This document shows, piece by piece, positions 35,144-43,056 of a DNA stretch of 64,000 nt. The position numbers and the translations under genes are program-made. The notes under the pieces were generated by a model. It did not search any database. It was not told the DNA's origin and worked only from the letters and a program-made list of their open reading frames with translations. Each line of letters begins with the position of its first letter. The stretch's first letter is position 1. Source of the stretch: CAYNST01 sp964434105 (GTDB lineage: Bacteria > Pseudomonadota > Gammaproteobacteria > Pseudomonadales > Cellvibrionaceae); NCBI GenBank assembly GCA_964434105.1, contig CAYSTJ010000009.1:30908-94907 (forward strand), given 5' to 3'.

Positions 35144-35924
35144 CGTGGATCTATCGGGTTGCCGGGTCTGGGCGACGCGCCCCGAAGCACAGAATGTCAG
35201 CTGGGCAGAGACACTCGGACGCCTCGGTTGCCGGGTGGAGTATGTGCCGCTGTTATCCATCGAACCGGTCCGCGAACCCGCAGCCGTCCAGGCCGTAAAG
35301 GAACTCATCCTCAATTTTGACCAGTTTCAGAAGGTGATCTTTGTCAGTCTCAATGCGGTGGAAGCTGCATTTGCCTGGTTGACTGATTACTGGCCGCAAC
35401 TGCCCGAAGGCACGCAGTATTTTGCCGTAGGGCGCCGGACCGCCGAGCAGGCCGACCAGTGGGGCATTACCGTCAATCAACCGGGCCAGACCATGGACAG
35501 TGACGCCTTGCTGGCGATGCCGGAACTGCAGTCGGTGTGGGGCGAGAAAATTCTGATTTGTCGAGGTCGTGGAGGTCTGCCGCGGTTGGGCGAGGTGTTA
35601 CACCAGCGTGGCGCGATTGTGCGTTACTGCGAGCTGTACGAGCGCTGCCTGCCGTCAGACGCACAGCAACAGGTGGCCAGCATTCTGCACCAGAACCCCG
35701 GTGATACGCGGGAACATGTCATACCGCTGTTCAGCGGCGAAACGTTACAGAACCTGTGGCGCATTCTGCAAAGCCTGGCGTCGGACCCGCGGCAATTCAA
35801 GGTAATTGTACCGGGGCGGCGGGTGGCGGATTTGGCGCAGTCTATCGGCTTTGGAACGGTTGTCTGTGCCTATAATGCATCGGAAACGTCCATGCTCGAC
35901 GCGTTGTCCAGCTGCGGCCCGTAA
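35133..35924 (+). CDS. hemD: Uroporphyrinogen-III synthase
   Basis: HemD cyclises hydroxymethylbilane with inversion of ring D. The sequence is weakly conserved, as usual for the family: VWATRPEAQNVSWAETLGRLG at the start, VIFVSLNAVEAAF, YFAVGRRTAEQADQWG and ILICRGRGGLPRLGEVLHQRG in the middle, YELYERC, then PLFSGETLQNL. The start at 35133 lies inside the end of hemC (11-base overlap) and gives 263 residues, typical of HemD. The longer frame beginning 35061 would run deep into hemC and is unlikely. Confidence 0.93.
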   Translation: MKCDVDLSGCRVWATRPEAQNVSWAETLGRLGCRVEYVPLLSIEPVREPAAVQAVKELILNFDQFQKVIFVSLNAVEAAFAWLTDYWPQLPEGTQYFAVGRRTAEQADQWGITVNQPGQTMDSDALLAMPELQSVWGEKILICRGRGGLPRLGEVLHQRGAIVRYCELYERCLPSDAQQQVASILHQNPGDTREHVIPLFSGETLQNLWRILQSLASDPRQFKVIVPGRRVADLAQSIGFGTVVCAYNASETSMLDALSSCGP

Positions 35925-36163
35925 GGCGTGCAGCTTGCTGTCTGGTCTGATGCATGACGGTAGACAGGAACCCGGCCGTTCCATAGCGTCCGGAATGGTG
36001 CCGGGTTACGTAAAACGCTTTTAAAATCACTCTTTTCACCGCGGCTTGAAGGGCATGTCACAACCCTACGGGCGCTGGAGTTTGCAAAACTCGCTATCAT
36101 CAACAAGCGTGAGGTACGCGGCGTCTCCGACGCCTGACTCACCAACCGATCCGGGATTGGCGC

Positions 36164-37522
36164 ATGACCGATTCATCTTCACCCGACAATAAAGATTTCA
36201 CCGGCCCGCCCAGGCCGGAATCCGCAACCACTGATGCAAAAGGGACAGGACCGACGCCAGCTGAGCCAAAAACTTCCGGAACATCGACAAACCCGCCTGA
36301 GCTATCGCCATCGGCGGTGGCGGCTGCCGATGCGTCTTCAGCGCGGAGCACACCGCCGCCTTCACCTGGCGCTCGCCCGCCGAGCGGTACCCGTGCTGGC
36401 GGGGCACCGTCCAGCGGGGCACCAAAACTGGCAGTGTTCATCAGTCTCATCACTCTGCTTATTGTCCTGGGTGGCGGGCTCTGGTTGTGGCAGGCATTGC
36501 AGGCGGTTGGGGCAGGGCAGGCAGAGCGGTCCCAGGCATGGGAGTCTGGCCTGCAGCAACAGGAAAGCCGCATTCTGGCCTTACAGGCGGCGGTTGAGCA
36601 GGCGGGCCGCCGGGGCGAAGCACTGCAGCAGGACATCCAGCAGGCGCTCACATCTACCCAAAGTGACGTTCAACAGCTACTGTCCGACTTCGATCAGCGT
36701 CAGCAGCAACATCTGGGGCGGCTGGACGACCGACTGGATGCCCAGCAGCAACGGTTACTGAGACTGTCGACCACAGACCGCGAAGACTGGCTGCTGTCCG
36801 AGGCCATGCACCTACTGCGTTTTGCCAACCAGCGGATTCTCATCGAGCGATCACCGGCAAACGCCATAGCCCTGCTCGAGAGCGCAGATCAGTTGCTGCA
36901 ACAGGCCATGGGTGGATCCGGGGATGCGGAGCTGTTTGCGATCCGCAAAACCATTCGCAGTGAAATCACCGCCTTGAAGCTCGTCAAAACACCCGACAAA
37001 GCAGGAAATTACGCCCGTCTTGCCGGACTGGTGGCGCACCTGGACGGATTGCCTGCGCGGGGTGGGTTGCCGTTGGGCCAGCCATTCACCGAAAGCACTG
37101 TGGCCAGGGAACCCGAAGCGGCATCCAGCTGGCGGGAAAAGCTCTGGCAGGAGATCAAATCGCTGGCTGGCGTATTCGATGACTACGTTCGGATCCAGGA
37201 CGCCGACACGCCGACTGAGCTGCTGACGGATCAGGCAGCTTTACAACTGGTGCGCATGAATTTGCATCTGCTGGTCGATCAGGCGCAGGCCGCCCTGATC
37301 CGTGAAGAGGAAGCGCTCTATCAGGACAGTCTTGACAGAATTCGCGCGTTTCTCGTTCAGTATTATGAATCCTCGACCGAACGTGAGGCGCTCGAAGGCA
37401 TGATTGACGAGCTGGCACAGGTACCTGTCGCGCCGGAGATGCCGGATGTATCCGACTCATTCCGGCGATTACAGGGCTATGTGCAAGAAATGCAGCGCCT
37501 GCGAGCAGGAGGCGACGCATGA
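36164..37522 (+). CDS. hemX: HemX-type inner-membrane protein
   Basis: A 452-residue protein of the HemX family, found between hemD and hemY in gammaproteobacteria. It has a disordered Pro/Ser/Thr-rich cytoplasmic N-terminus (residues 1-85), one membrane helix (about 89-112, LAVFISLITLLIVLGGGLWLW) and a long periplasmic helical part, Gln-rich coiled coil first (about 120-200), then the conserved DWLLSEAMHLLRFANQRILIE block. Although HemX is sometimes annotated as uroporphyrin-III methyltransferase, no methyltransferase motif is present; the role is probably structural. The stop overlaps the hemY ATG by four bases. Confidence 0.92.
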   Translation: MTDSSSPDNKDFTGPPRPESATTDAKGTGPTPAEPKTSGTSTNPPELSPSAVAAADASSARSTPPPSPGARPPSGTRAGGAPSSGAPKLAVFISLITLLIVLGGGLWLWQALQAVGAGQAERSQAWESGLQQQESRILALQAAVEQAGRRGEALQQDIQQALTSTQSDVQQLLSDFDQRQQQHLGRLDDRLDAQQQRLLRLSTTDREDWLLSEAMHLLRFANQRILIERSPANAIALLESADQLLQQAMGGSGDAELFAIRKTIRSEITALKLVKTPDKAGNYARLAGLVAHLDGLPARGGLPLGQPFTESTVAREPEAASSWREKLWQEIKSLAGVFDDYVRIQDADTPTELLTDQAALQLVRMNLHLLVDQAQAALIREEEALYQDSLDRIRAFLVQYYESSTEREALEGMIDELAQVPVAPEMPDVSDSFRRLQGYVQEMQRLRAGGDA

Positions 37523-38760
37523 AAAAGACTGTTTTGCTGAGCGCGCTGGCGCTGGTGGCCGGTGTGCTGCTGGTGCGAATAGTACAACAGGATTCCGGCT
37601 ATATACTGATCGCGGCCTTCGGCAAAACCATCGAAATGCGGCTGGGGTTTGCCGTATTCATGCTGATTATAGGCGGATTGCTGCTGTGGGGGCTGGTACG
37701 TTTACTGGGCAGCCTGCGCAAAGGCTGGCACCGGGCACTGGACCAGCGGGACTGCCGGACCAGACAGCGAACCCAGCGAGGACTGGTGCATTATCTCGAA
37801 GGTAACTGGCGTGCTGCCGAGCGGGATCTCACCAAAGCCGCAAAGCGCACGGAGCAGCCGTTGGTGCATTATCTTGCCGCTGCACGCAGCGCCTATGAAC
37901 TCGGCCATCCGGAGCAGGCACGTGAATATATTCAGAAAGCCCGGCAAACAGGGGAAGGCAATGACCTGGCAGTCTCCCTCAGTCAGGCGCGCATCGCCCT
38001 GCTGGATAACAAGTTTGAGCAAAGTCTGGCCATCCTGAATCGTTGCAAAAGTGCCTGGCCGCAACATCCGGTCGTTCTGGATTTATTGCACCGGGTTTAT
38101 CTATCACTGAAGGATTGGCGGGAGCTGGAGCAGTTGCTGCCTGAGCTGGAGCGTCACCGGATTTTACCGGCAGAGCCGCTGGAGCAGCTGGCACAGCGGG
38201 TATATATCGGCCAGCTGGACGAGTTGAGGCAGGCCCACGTGTTGAAGTTGCGTGCCGACAACGCCAGTCGGGAGGCGTGCATAGAAGCGCTGCAGACCCT
38301 GTGGAAACGATTGCCGAAACCCATGCGGCAGGACCCGCAGATACTGGAGCGTTATGGTGCCCATCTGCGTGACCTCGGGCAAGACGAAGAAGCTGGCCAG
38401 TTGATTTGCCGATCGTTAAAGCAAACCTGGTCACCGCCACTCGTAGAGCTGTACAGTTGCCTGGATTTAAAGGACAGGACGCGGCAATTGCAACAGGTGC
38501 AGAAATGGCTGGAGGAGCATCCGCAGGATGCGCTGGCGCATCTGGCCTGCGGACGGGTTGCGTTGCGCAATGAGATGTGGGGTTTGGCCCGTGAGCATTT
38601 TCTCAAATGCCTGCAGCTGAGTCCGTTGCCTCAGGCTTACGCCGAACTCGGTCGATTGCTGGCGCATATGGGGGAGCATGAACTGAGTACACAGTACTAT
38701 CAGCGCGGCCTGATGCAATATACACAGGATTTGCCGAGTCTTCCGATGCCGCAGGCCTGA
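37519..38760 (+). CDS. hemY: HemY-type TPR membrane protein
   Basis: A 413-residue protein of the HemY family (unrelated to protoporphyrinogen oxidase HemY). Two N-terminal membrane helices (about residues 4-22 and 41-63) precede a C-terminal run of TPR-like helices from about residue 95 (LVHYLEGNWRAAERDL, LVHYLAAARSAYELGHPEQAREYI, LAHLACGRVALRNEMWGLAREHFLKCLQL). Conserved in the hemCDXY cluster; thought to act with HemX at the inner membrane, exact role unknown. Last gene of the operon, followed at about 140 bases by a strong terminator. Confidence 0.92.
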   Translation: MKKTVLLSALALVAGVLLVRIVQQDSGYILIAAFGKTIEMRLGFAVFMLIIGGLLLWGLVRLLGSLRKGWHRALDQRDCRTRQRTQRGLVHYLEGNWRAAERDLTKAAKRTEQPLVHYLAAARSAYELGHPEQAREYIQKARQTGEGNDLAVSLSQARIALLDNKFEQSLAILNRCKSAWPQHPVVLDLLHRVYLSLKDWRELEQLLPELERHRILPAEPLEQLAQRVYIGQLDELRQAHVLKLRADNASREACIEALQTLWKRLPKPMRQDPQILERYGAHLRDLGQDEEAGQLICRSLKQTWSPPLVELYSCLDLKDRTRQLQQVQKWLEEHPQDALAHLACGRVALRNEMWGLAREHFLKCLQLSPLPQAYAELGRLLAHMGEHELSTQYYQRGLMQYTQDLPSLPMPQA

Positions 38761-38842
38761 CCCGTGGTCCGGTCTGCCTGGCGCGTTAGTTGTGTTCTGG
38801 CCTGAGGCGGAATTGTATGCCATAATCGGCGGGCTTTATCAT

Positions 38843-38884
38843 ACGCCGGCCATCGTCAATATCGTTTATGACCGGCGCCGGCGT
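38843..38884. repeat. Inverted repeat downstream of hemY
   Basis: ACGCCGGC (38843-38850) and GCCGGCGT (38877-38884), a perfect eight-pair stem around a 26-base loop, lying just before the hem-operon terminator. No function assigned. Confidence 0.5.
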
Positions 38885-38896
38885 AGAGCACATTCG

Positions 38897-38931
38897 CTCC
38901 CCGTGTCGGCCATCCGCCCGGGGAGTTTTTT
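38897..38931 (+). terminator. Rho-independent terminator of hemCDXY
   Basis: CTCCCCG (38897-38903), 15-base loop, CGGGGAG (38919-38925), then TTTTTT (38926-38931). A textbook stem and T-run 137 bases after hemY. Confidence 0.85.
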
Positions 38932-39089
38932 GTCGCAAAGCCCTGCCGGCACCCATCGAAAAACCCGCTCAAAACCATCTGGAATTTCGGTCACTTGACC
39001 GGCGTCAAACGTTTATCATGGTGGTACAGGCCATCGGGGCCAAACGCAGCGTACATGATATTGATATGTTGCCTGGACGGAGAGATTTT

Positions 39090-39965
39090 ATGACGATTCG
39101 ACGACCGGTTGAAATTATTGCAGCCCGTCCGTCTTCCGACGGCGATGGGGTAAAATTATTCAGGGTATTTGGTGGTAGTCGCCCGCAACGATTTGATCCG
39201 TTTTTGATGCTTGACGAGTTTGGCTCTGCAGAGGCTTCCGATTATATTGGGGGGTTCCCGCCGCACCCCCATCGCGGGTTCGAGACGATTACCTATATGT
39301 TGCAGGGCAAAATGGAACACCGCGACCATATGGACAATGTCGGCCTGCTGAACGACGGAGACGTGCAGTGGATGACAGCGGGTCGCGGCATTATCCATTC
39401 TGAAATGCCACGTCAGACGGAAGGCATCATGCGGGGGTTTCAGCTCTGGCTGAACCTGCCGTCCGAAAGCAAGCTGTCGCCGGCAAGCTATACCGATCTA
39501 CCGTCCGCCGAACTGCCGGTTTACCGTCTGCAGGATGGTCGCATTGTGGCCATCGCGGGCGATGCGACCGTCAATAACACGCTGGACGTGAAAGGCTATT
39601 TCGATCGCCCCCGAACAAAGCCATTATTATGGGATCTGCAGCTTGAAAGCGCCGGCGAAGTGTCGATTACTGTGCCCGCGACCTGCACCGTGATGGTCTA
39701 TGTTTTTGAAGGGCAGGTGGAGATCGCCGGTACACCAGTCAATGTCCGCCATCTGGCGCGGCTGGGTGAGGGGGACGAGATCGCATTGATCAATCGCACG
39801 GACGGCCATAGCCGGTTGTTGATTGTCGCGGGGGAGCCGTTAAAGGAGCCTATTGTGCAATACGGGCCGTTCGTGATGAATCGGCCAGAGGAGATCGAGC
39901 AGGCTATTCAGGACTATCGTGCCGGCACGCTGACCGGGCCGGACCTGGAAGAACGCCCGGATTGA
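39090..39965 (+). CDS. Pirin-family cupin protein
   Basis: A 291-residue bicupin of the pirin/YhhW family. The N-terminal cupin carries the metal site: GGFPPHPHRGFETITYMLQGKMEHRDHMDN (His, His, His) and TAGRGIIHSEMP (Glu), with RVFGGSRPQRFDPFLMLDEFG upstream, as in pirins with quercetinase-like activity. The C-terminal cupin (FEGQVEIAG) lacks metal ligands, as usual. Probably an iron-binding dioxygenase-like or redox-sensor protein; substrate not deducible. The ATG at 39090 has GGAGAG eight bases upstream and matches the family start; the frame stays open upstream without family similarity. Confidence 0.9.
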   Translation: MTIRRPVEIIAARPSSDGDGVKLFRVFGGSRPQRFDPFLMLDEFGSAEASDYIGGFPPHPHRGFETITYMLQGKMEHRDHMDNVGLLNDGDVQWMTAGRGIIHSEMPRQTEGIMRGFQLWLNLPSESKLSPASYTDLPSAELPVYRLQDGRIVAIAGDATVNNTLDVKGYFDRPRTKPLLWDLQLESAGEVSITVPATCTVMVYVFEGQVEIAGTPVNVRHLARLGEGDEIALINRTDGHSRLLIVAGEPLKEPIVQYGPFVMNRPEEIEQAIQDYRAGTLTGPDLEERPD

Positions 39966-40006
39966 TCGGGGCGCTGGCCTGATTGCCCAGGCGCTGTGGT
40001 GATGAG

Positions 40007-40041
40007 CCGCTGACTCGACAGAAACCGGGTCGGCGGTTTTT
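40007..40041 (+). terminator. Rho-independent terminator after the pirin gene
   Basis: CCGCTGAC (40007-40014) pairs with GTCGGCGG (40029-40036) over eight positions with one G-U, followed by TTTTTATT. It lies 42 bases after the pirin stop and touches the stop codon of the convergent small membrane protein gene. Confidence 0.7.
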
Positions 40042-40231
40042 ATTCCTGGGGCAGGCCGGCGCTCAGGCTGCTCGATTGGGCCGCATCCAGCGACGGTGCC
40101 TGAACCGAGGTATTTTCATCATGGGCCGGAGATCCAACCGGTGTGGTATTGAAATTGGACAGCGTTACGACGATTACCGTCGCGACGATCGCCAGCATGA
40201 ATGCCTGAAATATGGTTTTTATCGTTTCCAT
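40040..40231 (-). CDS. Small single-pass membrane protein
   Basis: A 63-residue protein: short N-terminus METIKTIFQ, one membrane helix (about residues 8-27, AFMLAIVATVIVVTLS), then a polar, Ser/Ala-rich tail with no cysteine. No family recognised. A GAGA purine stretch precedes the ATG at 40231. It lies about 150 bases downstream of the lpxC-like gene on the same strand and may be co-transcribed with it. Existence rests on the coherent membrane segment and ribosome site only. Confidence 0.5.
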   Translation of the reverse strand: METIKTIFQAFMLAIVATVIVVTLSNFNTTPVGSPAHDENTSVQAPSLDAAQSSSLSAGLPQE

Positions 40232-40384
40232 GATCTTTCTCGACAGTGAACTCTGATGTAAATGATTATCCCGACAATAGATCATCTTCGATAGTCGGGG
40301 TGTCACATGCTTTGTGTGACTTATTCACAATTCAAATTAAAAACCGGGGCGGCCCTTCAGAAAGGACAACCGCCTCACAGTTTA

Positions 40385-41338
40385 TCAGGCGCTCAATGAC
40401 GCACTTGCCAGGGTCTGCTCCTGCATAAAGTTCTGCCAGGCGATCTGTGCCTGCCGTATTGGGCGCAGGGCAACCTGTTCCGACGCGAGCATTTTTCGCA
40501 GTAACAGGTTGTTCAGCCGATGTCCGGAGCGATGCCCTTTGAAATGCCCGATGATGTAATGGCCGGCCAGCGCCAGATCGCCCACAGCGTCCAGGTACTT
40601 GTGGCGGACAAACTCGTCGGTAAACCGCAAGCCTTCACAATTGACGACCTTATCGCCCGAAATCAGGATGGCGTTCTTTAACGAGCTGCCACGGGCAAAG
40701 CCGCGGCGCTTGAGCGTCTGCAGGGATTCTTCAAAGCCGAAGGTACGGGCCTGGGCTATGTCCTGCTCGAATCCCGACCGGGTAAAAGGCATTGAGAACT
40801 TCTGACGCCCAATCAAACGGTCCGGAAACTCTATGGACATATCCATCCAGGGCACCAGCGAGGGTTCGTAAGAGGCCTCCGCTTTCCCTTCTGTGATATC
40901 GACCGGCCGCTCCACGACGTAGACCAGCCGCTCAGCGGTCTGCCGCTGTACACCGGCTTTGTCGATGAGCCTGAAAAAAGGCGCCGCGCTACCATCCATG
41001 ATCGGCACTTCAGGCGCATCCAGTACCACGCGGGCATTATCAATACCCGCCGCGCTCAGTGCAGCCATAAGGTGCTCGATGGTGCTGACCCGAATGCCCA
41101 TGTCGTTGCTGACAGTGGTAGACAGCTCGGTGTCGGTAACCTTATGCCAGAGCGCGGGAACAACGTTGTTGCATCCCGTCACATCCCGTCGCACAAACTC
41201 AATACCGGTGTTGGCCTCGGCCGGCATAATGGACATCACGACTTTCAGGCCTGTGTGCAATCCACGCCCCATACAGGTGACGGAATCAGCCAGAGTGTGC
41301 TGGTACAGAGACAGGTCGGTGTCGGCAAAAAATTCCAT
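40385..41338 (-). CDS. lpxC: UDP-3-O-acyl-N-acetylglucosamine deacetylase (LpxC), stand-alone
   Basis: LpxC commits lipid A synthesis by removing acetate from UDP-3-O-acyl-GlcNAc with zinc. The 317-residue protein has all catalytic elements: STIEHLMAAL (Glu and zinc His), PIMDGSAAPF, ARTFGFEESL, FVRHKYLDAVGDL (His, Lys, Asp) and GHRSGHRLNN (His). The sequence style (IGRQKFSMPF, GHRSGH, SAAPFFRLID) is closer to alphaproteobacterial LpxC than to the gammaproteobacterial enzyme, and no ftsZ or secA lies nearby, where gammaproteobacterial lpxC normally sits. It may be a paralogue acquired by transfer (inference). GGGAGA precedes the ATG at 41338. Confidence 0.9.
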   Translation of the reverse strand: MEFFADTDLSLYQHTLADSVTCMGRGLHTGLKVVMSIMPAEANTGIEFVRRDVTGCNNVVPALWHKVTDTELSTTVSNDMGIRVSTIEHLMAALSAAGIDNARVVLDAPEVPIMDGSAAPFFRLIDKAGVQRQTAERLVYVVERPVDITEGKAEASYEPSLVPWMDMSIEFPDRLIGRQKFSMPFTRSGFEQDIAQARTFGFEESLQTLKRRGFARGSSLKNAILISGDKVVNCEGLRFTDEFVRHKYLDAVGDLALAGHYIIGHFKGHRSGHRLNNLLLRKMLASEQVALRPIRQAQIAWQNFMQEQTLASASLSA

Positions 41339-41508
41339 CTGGAGATCTCCCAGCAATTGGATTGTTCGGGTTTGTTTTCAGGTTGCCTTAGTTATAGTTG
41401 TTTATTACTTAACCAAACCTGAATGCCGAATTTTCTGCTGGTTATGGGAAAAAAAAGTATAAGGCGAGAGGATTTTTGCGAAATAGATTATGAAATACCC
41501 GTCGGGCA

Positions 41509-41958
41509 TCAGTCCGTTATGACTTTGAAATGAATGGCATCATCGTCGTCCTGCACCGTATCCTGTCCCAGTTGCAGGGCGCCCTGACCAGCGAGCGGAC
41601 AAAACTTGTGATGAATGAAAAGACTGGCAGCGCTGCCGATGCGTACGCTGGTACCGTTGGTGCTTGAATCCTGCAGGCCGATCAGGTCATCCTGAAGCTG
41701 TAGTACACAATGCAGCCGGGATACGAGGTCGCTCATAACGACCATGTCGCAGACCGCGCTGTCACGCCCGATGCGGAATGGCAACCGGTTGGCTTCGACT
41801 ACATACAGGTGGTTTCGGTAAAACAGTTCAATGCGCTGTCTGTTCAAGTCACCGGACGGACTCAACGGGCGTAAGCGGGTTGTATGAACGTCGTCATCTG
41901 TCATTGCGGGCGGTACTCGGTCTTCGGCAAGGCGGCCATTGTGCCACGTAGTTTGCAT
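41509..41958 (-). CDS. FHA-domain protein
   Basis: A small protein (149 residues from ATG 41958; an ATG at 41904 would give 131). Its C-terminal 100 residues are a forkhead-associated, phosphothreonine-binding domain: LPFRIGRDSAVCDMVV (G-R), DLVSRLHCVLQL (S-R-x-H) and LQDSSTNGTSVRI (N-G) are all present, so phosphopeptide binding should be intact. No kinase gene is adjacent. It is divergent from a small lipoprotein gene. Neither start has a strong ribosome site. Confidence 0.8.
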   Translation of the reverse strand: MQTTWHNGRLAEDRVPPAMTDDDVHTTRLRPLSPSGDLNRQRIELFYRNHLYVVEANRLPFRIGRDSAVCDMVVMSDLVSRLHCVLQLQDDLIGLQDSSTNGTSVRIGSAASLFIHHKFCPLAGQGALQLGQDTVQDDDDAIHFKVITD

Positions 41959-42106
41959 CGTGTGTAGGTGTAATTGGCGCAGGCCTGTGGTCCCGACACG
42001 GCTGCCGCTGCGCCGCTGGCACGACTGTTGATTTTTTATCCAGTGATTTAGATGGCATTCAGCAACCCGCGCGCACAATCGCAGAAACAATGACGGAGGG
42101 TGGAAC

Positions 42107-42625
42107 ATGCGCCAGATCTATTTTGTGTTACCGCTGCTTGCCATGGTGCTGGCGGGGTGCGACCGGACAACCATTGTTCATCGTGATAATGCGACATTGC
42201 GATTACACGGATTCTATCTGGTGGACTCATTCGGAAACAGTAACGAGTTTTCCGGGGTGCACCTGAAGCTGGATCCTGCTGTGGACGGCGGTATTTTTGA
42301 GTTGTACTGGGACGTCGAAAGCTTCTATGACTATACCGTTACCATCAGCATCAATGACCAGCCTGATCTCTACGGCGCCATGATTCTATCGTCTGAGCTC
42401 TGCGGGCCGGAACGCGCCTGTGACTATGAGGGCGGGCAGATCTGCCAGTATTTCCGGGATTTCACCATGGGCTGCGGGCTGGATCTCTGGGAGGCGGAGC
42501 ACTACCGGGAACCGGTGGAGCATCTTATGGGGACTGTTCCCTACCCGCTTTTTATAAATATCGAGGTTTGTGACGATGCCGAGTTTTATTGTGAGCTGGA
42601 CAGCGTGGAAGTTCTGGCTTTCTAG
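42107..42625 (+). CDS. Small cysteine-containing lipoprotein of unknown function
   Basis: A 172-residue predicted lipoprotein: signal segment with lipobox at Cys18 (VLAGC). The mature part is acidic and aromatic, and contains about eight cysteines (SELCGPERACD, GGQICQYF, MGCGLD, EVCDDAEFYCEL) likely to form disulfides in the periplasm. Beta-strand-rich look. No family recognised. GGAGGG lies seven bases before the ATG. Alone on the plus strand, divergent from the FHA gene. Confidence 0.7.
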   Translation: MRQIYFVLPLLAMVLAGCDRTTIVHRDNATLRLHGFYLVDSFGNSNEFSGVHLKLDPAVDGGIFELYWDVESFYDYTVTISINDQPDLYGAMILSSELCGPERACDYEGGQICQYFRDFTMGCGLDLWEAEHYREPVEHLMGTVPYPLFINIEVCDDAEFYCELDSVEVLAF

Positions 42626-43056
42626 GGTCTGTCGGCGTTCCATCACAACCACTGCCTGAATTGGCGCATTTTCAGACGAACAGCGACGATGATGAAACGT
42701 CTACAGACCCTGCCGGGGTGGTATCATCGTCCTGGGTCGTGTCGCTTGACAGATTTTGAAAGTTCCCGTACCAGTGCAGGTCATAGTCGCGCCTCAACAG
42801 GGAGGATAATTCGGATTCACCTGGGGCCTTTCGGACGCGGGTTGCTGGCGAACTGCGCTGGTTCGGTTAAACTTAGCGGAATATGGCGCCCCGACGCGCC
42901 GGGTCCGGTGGAATATCTGGTTCGGAGGCCGGACAGCATAGTACAGTACGCTTTGCGACTCTTGCTGATTGACTTGTCAGCCTCCTCAGGGCCGCTTCTG
43001 CATCAGCACCATTGGTAGACCTGACACAATTCTGACAAGGGTATCGGTATGCGGAC
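42626..43056 (+). other. 430-base spacer before the hybrid kinase, no gene supported
   Basis: Short frames exist on both strands but none has a ribosome site, family motif or coherent composition. It presumably contains the promoter of the hybrid sensor gene; TTGACA occurs at about 42748-42753 but without a convincing -10 partner. Confidence 0.4.

Noticed and set aside
36164..37522. HemX as a uroporphyrin-III C-methyltransferase
   Set aside because: Annotation tradition only; the protein has one membrane helix and a coiled coil, with no SAM-binding motif.
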